Positions 1 through 5,997 of a stretch of DNA of 5,997 nucleotides are shown piece after piece; the first letter of the stretch is position 1; each line of letters opens with the position of its first letter. The position numbers and the translations under genes are program-made. The notes beneath the pieces were generated by a model that saw nothing but the letters and a program-made list of their open reading frames with translations, searched no databases and was not told the DNA's origin. Origin of the DNA: Planctomycetota bacterium (GTDB lineage Bacteria > Planctomycetota > UBA1135 > GCA-002686595); the NCBI GenBank assembly GCA_022447405.1, contig JAKVCE010000040.1, forward strand, positions 1-5,997, given 5' to 3'.

Positions 1-468
1 CGTCGAGAGGAGGGCTTCCTCGAGGCGATGGCCGCGCACCCGGGCATCGAGGTCGTGAGCTCAAACCAGTACGCGGGCCCGACGATCGAGGGCGCGCAGC
101 AGACGGCAGAGAACCTGCTCAACTCCTTCTCAGAGGTTGACGGGATCTTCGCGCCCTGCGAGTCCGCCGCCTACGGGATGATGCGCGCGATTCAGGACGC
201 AGGCAGGAGAGAGCAGATCAAGTTCGTCGGCTTTGACGGCTCAGAGAAGCTCGTCGCGGGCTTGGCCGCGGGGCAAGTGGACGCCCTCGTCCTTCAGAGC
301 CCGATCGCGATCGGTGACCTCTCGGTGCGCGCCATGGTGAAACACCTCAAGGGTGAAGCGGTCGACGCGCGCATCGACACAGGCGTCGTCATCGCGACGA
401 CCGCGAACATGAACGACGACAAGATCCAAGCGCTCCTCTCACCAGACCTCTCCATCCTCGGCGAGTGA
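1..468 (+). CDS. Sugar ABC transporter substrate-binding protein, RbsB-like (5' partial)
   Basis: This is the C-terminal part (155 codons) of a periplasmic type 1 binding protein of the ribose/galactose family, which captures a sugar-like ligand outside the inner membrane and hands it to the permease. The frame is open from base 1, so the start and any signal peptide lie off the left edge; the ATG at 28 is internal. Visible family features are an REEGF start to the segment, GIFAPCESAAYG, KFVGFDGSEK and LVLQSP, ending in a typical LLSPDLS tail. By alignment from memory to E. coli RbsB, the Asp in GFDG (235-237) and the Gln in LQSP (295-297) fall on the ribose-contacting D215 and Q235, 20 residues apart as in RbsB. 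The contact Asn190 position is Cys here (157-159). The stop overlaps the start of the ATPase gene. The family call is firm; the substrate is unknown and need not be ribose. Confidence 0.9.
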   Translation, partial: RREEGFLEAMAAHPGIEVVSSNQYAGPTIEGAQQTAENLLNSFSEVDGIFAPCESAAYGMMRAIQDAGRREQIKFVGFDGSEKLVAGLAAGQVDALVLQSPIAIGDLSVRAMVKHLKGEAVDARIDTGVVIATTANMNDDKIQALLSPDLSILGE

Positions 469-1988
469 AGACGGAGAGAGACTCGAACCCTCTGCTCTTG
501 ATGAGCGGGGTCCAGAAGCGCTTCGGCGGGGTCGTCGCTCTAGGCGGCGTGGACCTCGAGGTGCGAAGGGGCGAAGTGCACGCGCTCCTGGGCGAGAACG
601 GCGCGGGCAAGAGCACATTGATGAAGGTGCTCTCTGGCGCCCACGCGCCCGACGCGGGGGAGTGCAGCCTCGACGGAGCGCCCTACGCTCCCTCGGGTCC
701 CCAAGACGCCCTCGAGCGCGGCGTCGCCATGATCTATCAGGAGCTCAACCTCGCGCCGGAGCTCACTGTCGCGCAGAACGTCCTCCTGGGTCGCGAGCCG
801 CGCGGCGCGCTGGGGTGGATCCAGGCAGACGAGGTCCAAGCGCGGGTGGCGAGCGCGCTCGAGGCCCTCGGCGCAGAGGAGCTTCAGCCGGACACCCTCG
901 TCCGCGACCTGGGCCCCGGACAGCGGCAGCTCGTGGAGATCGCTCGCGCCCTCGTAGAGGACGCGCAGCTGATCGTCCTCGACGAGCCGACGAGCTCGCT
1001 CTCTCAGGGGGACACGCGCCGCCTCTTCGAGGTCGTGAAGCGGCTCACCGGAGAGGGCGTCGCCGTGATCTACATCAGCCACTTCTTGGAGGAGGTGCAG
1101 GAGATAGGGGACCGCTTCACCGTCCTGCGCGACGGGGAGACGGTCGGAGCAGGCGTCGTCAGAGAGACCTCTTTGGAGGAGCTCGTCGCGCTCATGGCGG
1201 GGCGGAGCTTGGATGAGTTCTTCCCCAAGGTCCCGCACGAGCCCGGCGAGGTGATCCTAGAGCTCGAGGCGCTGGCAGGAGAGCCGCTCCCCAGGGAGGC
1301 CTCGCTCTCGCTCCGCCGCGGTGAGGTCCTCGGGATCGCAGGTCTCGTGGGCGCTGGCCGGACCGAGCTCTTGCGCGCCCTCTTCGCCCTTGAGCCCGTG
1401 CGCTCGGGAGAGGTGAAGCTGAACGGAGCCGTGAGCCCTGCGCGGAGTCCGAGAGAGCGACTCGACGAAGGCGTGGGGCTCCTGTCGGAGGACCGCAAGG
1501 GCGAGGGGCTCGCCCTCGATCTCGACCTCGCGACCAACGCGACGCTCTCCCACATGACGCCCTTCTCCCGAGGCGGCTGGATTCAGCCCAGCGAGCGGCG
1601 CGCCGCGGTCGAGCGCTGGATCGAGCGGCTCGGGATCCGCTGCACAGGCCCCGAGCAGCGCGCAGGTGATCTCTCCGGGGGCAACCAGCAGAAGGCCGCG
1701 CTCGCGCGGCTCCTCCATCACGACGTGGACGTCCTCCTCCTTGACGAGCCGACGCGCGGCGTCGATGTCGGGGCCAAGGTCGAGGTCTACCGCGTGATCG
1801 GTGAGCTCGCCGCTGCAGGCAAGGCGGTCCTCGTCGTGAGCTCTTACCTGCCAGAGCTCTTCGGGATCTGTGACAGGATCGCCGTGATGCACCGCGGCGT
1901 CCTCGGGCCGGCGCGGCCGGTCGATGAGCGGACAGAGGAAGAGGTGATGAGCGAGGCCACGCGCGGCTTCAAGGAGGAGGTCGCCTGA
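465..1988 (+). CDS. Sugar ABC transporter ATP-binding protein, RbsA/MglA type (two NBDs)
   Basis: This 507-residue cytoplasmic ATPase powers sugar uptake. Its length matches the usual ~500 residues of the fused double-NBD CUT2 family. NBD1 has Walker A GENGAGKST (43-51), Q-loop Gln92, signature-like LGPGQRQ (149-155), Walker B ending VLDEP (171-175) and H-loop His206. NBD2 has a degenerate Walker A, GLVGAGRT (293-300, Arg for Lys), a canonical LSGGNQQ signature (403-409), Walker B LLLDEP (424-429), and Ser459-Ser460 where a switch His would be. A weakened NBD2 nucleotide site is normal for RbsA/MglA proteins. The chosen start is GTG at 465, giving the GTGA overlap with the binding-protein stop that is typical of coupled genes. 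An ATG at 501 (Met13) is an alternative that loses no domain; neither start has a well-spaced Shine-Dalgarno. The permease gene overlaps the 3' end by one base. Confidence 0.96.
   Translation: MKTERDSNPLLLMSGVQKRFGGVVALGGVDLEVRRGEVHALLGENGAGKSTLMKVLSGAHAPDAGECSLDGAPYAPSGPQDALERGVAMIYQELNLAPELTVAQNVLLGREPRGALGWIQADEVQARVASALEALGAEELQPDTLVRDLGPGQRQLVEIARALVEDAQLIVLDEPTSSLSQGDTRRLFEVVKRLTGEGVAVIYISHFLEEVQEIGDRFTVLRDGETVGAGVVRETSLEELVALMAGRSLDEFFPKVPHEPGEVILELEALAGEPLPREASLSLRRGEVLGIAGLVGAGRTELLRALFALEPVRSGEVKLNGAVSPARSPRERLDEGVGLLSEDRKGEGLALDLDLATNATLSHMTPFSRGGWIQPSERRAAVERWIERLGIRCTGPEQRAGDLSGGNQQKAALARLLHHDVDVLLLDEPTRGVDVGAKVEVYRVIGELAAAGKAVLVVSSYLPELFGICDRIAVMHRGVLGPARPVDERTEEEVMSEATRGFKEEVA
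1971..1980 (+). promoter_or_regulatory. Strong Shine-Dalgarno for the permease gene
   Basis: AAGGAGGAGG lies inside the last codons of the ATPase gene and holds two overlapping GGAGG cores (1973-1977 and 1976-1980), leaving spacers of 10 and 7 bases to the ATG at 1988. It supports that ATG as the start. Together with the TGATG overlap it suggests translational coupling, with independent ribosome recruitment also possible. The ATPase and secreted-protein genes have no comparably strong site. Confidence 0.75.
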
Positions 1989-2920
1989 TGCCCAAGCGCT
2001 TCATGAGCCTCATCGGCCCCTTCATCGGACTCATCCTGGTGATCGTCCTCTTCGGCGCGCTGGAGCCTGCCTTCCTCTCCACGCGCAACCTGATGACCGT
2101 CGCGATCCAGACCGTGATCGTCGGGCTAGGCGCGATCGGGATGACCTTCGTCATCGTCTCCGGCGGGATCGACCTCTCGATCGGCTCGGTGATCGCGCTC
2201 TCCTCGGTCGTGACTGCTTTGTGCGTGCGGGCAGGGCTCTCGCCCGCCACCTCCGTCGCGATCGGCGTGGCCGCTGGCGGGATGTGCGGCGCTCTGAACG
2301 GCTGGCTCGTCACGCGGCTCTCGATCGTCCCCTTCATCGTGACCCTAGGGATGATGGGGATCGCGCGAGGCGTGGCGAAGTGGCTCAGCGCGGAGCAGAC
2401 GGTCACGCCCTCTCCGGAGGCGAGCGAGGCGCTCGCCTCCCTCGCTACGAAGACAGCGACCTCGCCCGGCATCTGGATCACGATCGCCTTGGCAGTGGCG
2501 ATGGCGCTCGTTCTGAAACGCACGGTCTTCGGGACATACACCTACGCCCTCGGCTCCAACGAAGACACGGCGCGCCTCTGCGGCGTCCCCGTGGAGCGCA
2601 CCAAGGTCTGGATCTACACCCTGTGCGGGCTCTTCGGGGGGCTCGGCGGAGTGATGACCTTCGCCCGCCTCTCGGTGGGTGACCCGACCACCGCGATCGG
2701 GAAGGAGCTCGACGTGATCGCCGCCGTCGTCATCGGCGGCGCCTCCCTCGCTGGGGGCAAGGGGTCGATCCTCGGCTCCATGGTGGGGGCGCTCCTCATG
2801 GCGGCCCTCGCCAACGGCTGCAACCTGACCGGCGTACCGAACTTTGTGCAGGAGATCCTGATCGGCGCGATCATCGTGGCTGCCGTGGCTGTGGACAGGG
2901 TCCGCGCCGCGCGCGCCTGA
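1988..2920 (+). CDS. Sugar ABC transporter permease, RbsC-like
   Basis: This 310-residue inner-membrane permease forms the translocation path of the importer, probably as a dimer. The length is close to E. coli RbsC (321). It belongs to the branched-chain/ribose permease family (BPD_transp_2), shown by GGIDLSIGS (59-67), the cytoplasmic loop YALGSNEDTARLCGVP (186-201) that is the likely ATPase contact region, AAVVIGGASLAGGKGS (245-260), and a C-terminal NLTGVPNFVQEILIG block (279-293). Hydrophobic segments lie near residues 9-27, 36-57, 65-83, 87-107, 113-128, 161-176, 207-226, 241-256, 261-275 and 288-303, giving about 8-10 membrane passes. The N-terminus is short with an MPKR start. It overlaps the ATPase stop as TGATG and has a strong Shine-Dalgarno. 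It is the last gene of the visible operon, with a 172-base gap following. Confidence 0.95.
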   Translation: MPKRFMSLIGPFIGLILVIVLFGALEPAFLSTRNLMTVAIQTVIVGLGAIGMTFVIVSGGIDLSIGSVIALSSVVTALCVRAGLSPATSVAIGVAAGGMCGALNGWLVTRLSIVPFIVTLGMMGIARGVAKWLSAEQTVTPSPEASEALASLATKTATSPGIWITIALAVAMALVLKRTVFGTYTYALGSNEDTARLCGVPVERTKVWIYTLCGLFGGLGGVMTFARLSVGDPTTAIGKELDVIAAVVIGGASLAGGKGSILGSMVGALLMAALANGCNLTGVPNFVQEILIGAIIVAAVAVDRVRAARA

Positions 2921-2963
2921 GGCCTCTCTGCCTCCAAAAACGGCCTTAAGCGCCCCCTGTATG

Positions 2964-2983
2964 CCCATGCCTTGTGGGTTTTT
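2964..2983 (+). terminator. Weak hairpin plus T5 after the ABC operon (possible terminator)
   Basis: CCCA (2964-2967) pairs with TGGG (2975-2978) around a 7-base loop, with one possible extra G-T pair, and is followed at once by TTTTT (2979-2983). The position, 44 bases past the permease stop, suits an intrinsic terminator, but a 4-5 bp stem is weak. Two other short hairpins nearby (2919-2934 and 2985-2999, both 5 bp) lack a T run. This is the best candidate for ending the operon transcript, at low confidence. Confidence 0.25.
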
Positions 2984-3034
2984 GGGATCCGGGAGATCCT
3001 CAAGGGTAGGGCGGTCCGTCCGGCTCTGCTCATT

Positions 3035-3054
3035 GCGCCTGCCTGCTGAGGCGC
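3035..3054 (+). promoter_or_regulatory. Perfect 6-bp hairpin in the leader of the secreted-protein gene
   Basis: GCGCCT (3035-3040) and AGGCGC (3049-3054) form an uninterrupted stem around an 8-base loop, and two G-T pairs could extend it. It ends 38 bases before the ATG at 3093, so it lies in the probable leader of that gene if transcription starts in the gap. I see no convincing -35/-10 pair in 2921-3092 and no Shine-Dalgarno just before 3093 (the leader there is A/C-rich: GCAAATCCAAAC). A hairpin this short could be chance in GC-rich DNA. Confidence 0.2.
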
Positions 3055-3092
3055 GGCATCGTTGGTTCCATCCACACACAGCAAATCCAAAC

Positions 3093-5861
3093 ATGAAGTC
3101 ACTCAACTCTTTGTTCGCGTTGTTCGCCCTCTCAAGTCTCGCCCTCGCGCAGACCCCGGCGACCACGGGTCAAAACCAGGTCGGTCCCAAGGGCCCGAAG
3201 AAACAAATCGAGAACAAGCACCAGGTCGTGAAGCCCAAGGCGGGCCTCGGCGCGCGCTCAGCTTCAACCTCCGGCGGCATGCTCTTCGCCGGCGTCAACG
3301 GCTCCGACGACTGCGCCTCAGCTCCCCAGATCTCTGGCTCAGGTCAGTGGTCCGTGGACACGACGGCGGCGACGACCGGCGCAGAGGGTCAGGCCAGCTG
3401 CTATGCCTTCGGCACCAGCGCTGTCCCGAACGACGTCTGGTACGAGTGGACCGCAGACGCAGACGGTGACGTGGTCGTCTCGACCTGCAACCTCATCAAC
3501 TGGGACAGCAAGATCGCTGTCTACGCAGGCGCAGGTTGCCCCACTGGCGGCAACCTCGTCGGGTGCAACGACGACGCCTCCGGGTGCTCTGGTTGGTCTT
3601 CGCTGACGAGCTTCTCCTGCTCGAACGGTGACGTCTTCATGATCCAGGTCGGCGCCTACGGTCAGAGCTCTGACTCTGGCTCAGGCCTCCTCGAGGTCAT
3701 CCTCTCACCCTCGATCACGAACGATGACTGTGGCAGCGCCACGGCGATCGCTGGTCAGGGGACCTTCTCCTACAGCAACATCGGCGCGACGACAGGCGCC
3801 GAGGGCCAGACGGAAGGCATCTGCTACCAGTTCGGCAGCTCGACCGTCGCCAACGACGTCTGGTACGAGTGGACCCCGGACGCCAACGGCACCGCCGTCG
3901 TCTCCATGTGCGCTGGCGCGGCCCACGACTCCAAGCTCGCCGCTTATCCCGGCTCTTGCGCTACGGGCGGCGCCCTCGCCTGCAACGACGACAACTGTGG
4001 CCTCGCCTCTGAGATCCAGTTCGCCGTCACCGCTGGCGTCCCGGTGACCCTCCAGCTCGGCAGCTACCCGAGCTCAAGCCCCTCCTCTGGCGCGGGCTCC
4101 TTCGACATCTCGATCCTCTCGGGTCCGCCCGCGAACGACGAGTGCTCCGCCGCCGTCGCGATCGCTGGACAAGGCAACTTCGCCTTCGACAACCAGCTCG
4201 CCACGATCGGCGCTGAGGGTCAGAACGAAGGCCACTGCAACACCCATAACGACTACGGCACGGGTGTCGCGCACGACGTCTGGTACACCTGGACCGCAGA
4301 CTCAGATGGCTACGCCACGGTCTCTACGGTCGGGCTCACCACGAATGACTCGAAGATCGCTGCATACGCAGGCGCCGGCTGCCCCTCGGACGGCTCCGCC
4401 ATCATCTGCAACGACGACAACAACGACACCTTCCAGTCGATGATCCAGTTCGCGGTCGTCGCGGGGAACGACTACACCCTCCAGATCGGCGGCTGGCCGA
4501 ACAACGGCAGCGGCGGCACGGGTGACTTCAACATCTCCATCAACACGGCAGCCCTCGCTGGGGACAACTGTGAAAACCCGATCACCATCGCGGGTCAAGG
4601 CAGCTTCATTGCTGACACCAACGGGATGACGACGGGCGGCTTCGGTCAGGAAGAGGACAACTGCGATCACTTTGGCAACAACGAGTTCTCCGACGACATG
4701 TGGTTCGAGTGGACCGCGGACGTCGACGGCGACGCCACCGTGACCCTCTGCAACTCCGCGAGTGGCGACAGCAAGCTCGGCGCCTACCCCGGCGGCAGCT
4801 GCCCCCTCCCGCAGACCTCTTTGGCCTGCATGGACGACTCCTGCTCCTTCTTGACGGAGATCACCTTCCCCGTCGTGGGCGGTGACAGCTACCTCCTGCA
4901 GGTCGGTCAGTACTACGGCGCTGGCACCAACGCCTACCAGATGGACATCAGCATCGTCCCTTCGCTGTCTCCGCACCCGTACGACGACTGCGGTAGCGCT
5001 GGCGTGCTCGTCACGGGCCCGAACGCCATCGACACGGACGGCAGCTCCTTCGGCTCTGCCGCCGCGACGACGGGCGCAGCGGGCACCTGCTTCACCCTCC
5101 ATAACGACGCCTGGTACTCCTTCACGGCTTCGAAGGACGGTGAGATCGCCATGATCTTCTGCGGAGAAGATGGCGCAAACAGCGCTAACTTCGACACAAA
5201 GATCGAGGTCTACGACGGCTGCGGCGGCGCCTCGGTGGCTTGCAATGATGACACCTGCGACTTCGGCTCAGGTGTCCGCTTCGCGAGCACTGCTGGTCAG
5301 ACCTACTACGTCCAGATCGGTGGCTGGGGCTCCGGTGACCTAGGGACTGGCTTGATGTCTGTCATCGAGATGACCGGTACGGCCTTCTGCGACGCCAACG
5401 GCGTCGACGCGACACCTTGCCCCTGCGGGAACGACAACGGCGGCTTCCTCTTCGAGGCTGGCTGCGCGAACCCTGCTTCGCAGGGTGCGATCCTCCTCGC
5501 CGAAGGCGAGCCGAGCGTGAGCGGCAACGACCTCTCCCTCGTAGGTGTCAGGCTCGTCCCGAACCTCCCGATGCTCTTCTTCCAAGGAGAGAACCAGGTG
5601 AACGGCGGCCAGGGGATCACCTTCGGTGACGGCCTCCGCTGCGTCGGCTTCAACGTGAAGCGCCTCATCATCCTGAACACGGACTCGACGGGCTCTGTGA
5701 ACTCCATGAATGACGGCGGCCTCAATGTCGCTCTCGAGGGCGGCGTGGTCGCTGGTGACACGCGCCATTACCAGGCCTGGTATCGCCAAGGCTCGGCCGG
5801 CGGCCCCTGCGGCAACAGCCACAACCTGTCGAACGGCCTCACGATCACCTGGGAGCTCTAG
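3093..5861 (+). CDS. Large secreted protein: five tandem ~140-aa Cys-rich domains plus planctomycete-type C-terminal module
   Basis: This 922-residue protein is probably exported and extracellular or cell-surface. Residues 1-19 are a Sec signal peptide (MKSLN, hydrophobic core, ALA cleavage before Gln20). Residues 20-68 are a Lys/Gly-rich linker. Residues 69-762 are five tandem domains, each opening with a (N)DD/DE/DNC motif, then a TTGA.GQ-like stretch, DVWYEWTADADG, DSK..AY.G, a CNDD motif, and a final beta-rich L.QVG. segment. They resemble PPC-like beta-sandwich modules, by recall rather than search. Residues 763-922 are a separate module with FCDANG, PCPCGN, FFQG (829-832), FGDGLRC (844-850) and YQAWYR (893-898). 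There is no LPXTG motif, C-terminal membrane anchor or recognisable catalytic motif. The open frame extends 44 codons upstream to an ATG at 2961, but that stretch is Arg-rich with no export signal, whereas 3093 gives a clean signal peptide. Function is unknown; adhesion, matrix or ligand binding are guesses. Confidence 0.9.
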   Translation: MKSLNSLFALFALSSLALAQTPATTGQNQVGPKGPKKQIENKHQVVKPKAGLGARSASTSGGMLFAGVNGSDDCASAPQISGSGQWSVDTTAATTGAEGQASCYAFGTSAVPNDVWYEWTADADGDVVVSTCNLINWDSKIAVYAGAGCPTGGNLVGCNDDASGCSGWSSLTSFSCSNGDVFMIQVGAYGQSSDSGSGLLEVILSPSITNDDCGSATAIAGQGTFSYSNIGATTGAEGQTEGICYQFGSSTVANDVWYEWTPDANGTAVVSMCAGAAHDSKLAAYPGSCATGGALACNDDNCGLASEIQFAVTAGVPVTLQLGSYPSSSPSSGAGSFDISILSGPPANDECSAAVAIAGQGNFAFDNQLATIGAEGQNEGHCNTHNDYGTGVAHDVWYTWTADSDGYATVSTVGLTTNDSKIAAYAGAGCPSDGSAIICNDDNNDTFQSMIQFAVVAGNDYTLQIGGWPNNGSGGTGDFNISINTAALAGDNCENPITIAGQGSFIADTNGMTTGGFGQEEDNCDHFGNNEFSDDMWFEWTADVDGDATVTLCNSASGDSKLGAYPGGSCPLPQTSLACMDDSCSFLTEITFPVVGGDSYLLQVGQYYGAGTNAYQMDISIVPSLSPHPYDDCGSAGVLVTGPNAIDTDGSSFGSAAATTGAAGTCFTLHNDAWYSFTASKDGEIAMIFCGEDGANSANFDTKIEVYDGCGGASVACNDDTCDFGSGVRFASTAGQTYYVQIGGWGSGDLGTGLMSVIEMTGTAFCDANGVDATPCPCGNDNGGFLFEAGCANPASQGAILLAEGEPSVSGNDLSLVGVRLVPNLPMLFFQGENQVNGGQGITFGDGLRCVGFNVKRLIILNTDSTGSVNSMNDGGLNVALEGGVVAGDTRHYQAWYRQGSAGGPCGNSHNLSNGLTITWEL
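3297..5378 (+). repeat. Five tandem in-frame domain repeats (~140 codons each)
   Basis: Repeat units are at about 3297-3719, 3720-4133, 4134-4559, 4560-4979 and 4980-5378 (residues 69-209, 210-347, 348-489, 490-629 and 630-762). The Trp of the DVWY/DMWF/DAWY motif falls at residues 116, 257, 397, 537 and 674, spaced 141, 140, 140 and 137. The CNDD/CMDD cysteine falls at 158, 297, 439, 579 and 717. The units differ widely in DNA and in loops, so the duplications look old rather than recent. Repeat 5 is the most diverged: it lacks the TADxDG acid loop and has a longer N-terminal insertion. Confidence 0.9.
5379..5858 (+). other. C-terminal module of the secreted protein (possible sorting, anchoring or binding domain)
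   Basis: About 160 residues (763-922) unlike the preceding repeats. The segment opens with FCDANG and a PCPCGN cysteine pair, then GC, a beta-rich stretch with SVSGNDLSL, FFQG, NGGQGITFGDGLRC, an AGDTRHYQAWYR motif, GGPCGN and a final NLSNGLTITW. Six cysteines lie at 766, 776, 778, 791, 850 and 906. I recall very similar tails on many otherwise unrelated secreted proteins of planctomycetes, which would fit a shared export, anchoring or surface-binding role, but no function is known to me. Its boundary with repeat 5 is approximate. Confidence 0.65.
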
Positions 5862-5882
5862 GCCGAGCGAATTGAGACCTGA

Positions 5883-5899
5883 GGGCGCCAACGGCGCCC
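5883..5899 (+). terminator. GC-rich hairpin after the secreted-protein gene
   Basis: GGGCGCC (5883-5889) and GGCGCCC (5893-5899) form a perfect 7-bp stem with an AAC loop, 22 bases past the TAG stop. There is no clear T tract after it (CCAGCGTCTTGG follows). It is placed as a transcription terminator or 3'-end stabilising hairpin would be in a GC-rich genome; the lack of a T run keeps confidence moderate. Confidence 0.55.
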
Positions 5900-5916
5900 C
5901 CAGCGTCTTGGAACAC

Positions 5917-5997
5917 GGGGGCGGGGGGGGGGCCCCCCCCCCCCCCCCCCCCCCCCCCGGGGTCGGGGGGGGGGGGGGAGCGCCCCCGCGCCCGCCC
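5917..5997. other. G/C homopolymer tract at window end (suspect sequence)
   Basis: The end of the window is almost only G and C: G10 (5923-5932), C26 (5933-5958), G4-TC-G14 (5959-5978), then C-rich to the end. No gene or known signal is supported here. The runs are mutually complementary, so the tract could fold into hairpins, but pure homopolymers of this length are more typical of sequencing or assembly error at a contig edge. Confidence 0.7.

Noticed and set aside
540..1238. Long minus-strand open frame opposite the ATPase gene (232 codons)
   Set aside because: It lies wholly opposite a well-conserved ABC ATPase, has low-complexity Arg/Leu/Glu-rich content and no recognisable domain. It is expected by chance in GC-rich DNA.
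2985..2999. GGATC/GATCC inverted repeat as an operator
   Set aside because: A 5-bp stem with no second copy, no regulator gene nearby and no promoter to control; chance is likely.
2345..3166. Minus-strand open frame across the permease 3' end and the intergenic gap (273 codons)
   Set aside because: Its composition is Arg/Ala/Gly/His-rich with no motif, and it mirrors the permease codons. It is a shadow frame.
3705..4047. Short alternative-frame open frames on both strands inside repeat 2
   Set aside because: They are Ser/Thr/Pro/Arg-biased shadows of the real reading frame, whose domain pattern is unmistakable.
4302..5102. Minus-strand open frame inside the repeat gene (266 codons)
   Set aside because: Val/Ala/Arg/Gly-rich, mirrors repeats 3-5 of the secreted protein, and has no independent start signal or domain.
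3297..5378. Recent DNA tandem duplication or phase-variable repeat
   Set aside because: The units share protein motifs but no long identical DNA stretches or short slippable units within the array.
5917..5997. G-quadruplex regulatory element or replication origin
   Set aside because: G-runs alone would allow it, but the homopolymer makeup at the window edge is better explained as artefact, and no origin signals are present.

Overview
The window is GC-rich, densely coding and reads entirely on the + strand. It looks like a chromosomal piece of a Gram-negative-type bacterium, most likely a member of the Planctomycetota. That assignment is inferred from the large secreted repeat protein, whose C-terminal module (FFQG, FGDGLRC, YQAWYR motifs) I associate with secreted proteins of marine planctomycetes. 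No rRNA, tRNA, phage, transposon or CRISPR signal was seen.

Positions 1-2920 hold a tightly packed three-gene operon for a sugar-type (CUT2/ribose-family) ABC importer. It contains the C-terminal half of the substrate-binding protein (cut by the left edge), a double-NBD ATPase of the RbsA/MglA type, and an RbsC-type permease. The stop and start codons overlap at both junctions (GTGA at 465-468, TGATG at 1986-1990), so the three products are probably translationally coupled and made together. The binding protein would capture a sugar or sugar-like ligand in the periplasm, and the ATPase and permease would import it. The exact substrate cannot be read from the sequence.

Positions 2921-3092 are a 172-base intergenic gap with only short weak hairpins and no convincing promoter. 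Positions 3093-5861 encode a 922-residue secreted protein. It has a signal peptide, a lysine-rich linker, five tandem domains of about 140 residues with a regular six-cysteine pattern, and a distinct C-terminal module of about 160 residues. It looks like an extracellular structural, adhesive or ligand-binding protein and has no evident functional link to the importer. A GC-rich hairpin at 5883-5899 probably ends its transcript.

The last ~80 bases (5917-5997) are almost pure G and C homopolymers, including a run of 26 C. They are best treated as suspect sequence, such as a contig-end or assembly artefact. The most interesting points are the five-domain cysteine-patterned protein, the joint loss of two cysteines in its third domain (which suggests a disulfide pairing), and its C-terminal module of unknown role. 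I did not find a clear new multi-gene system.
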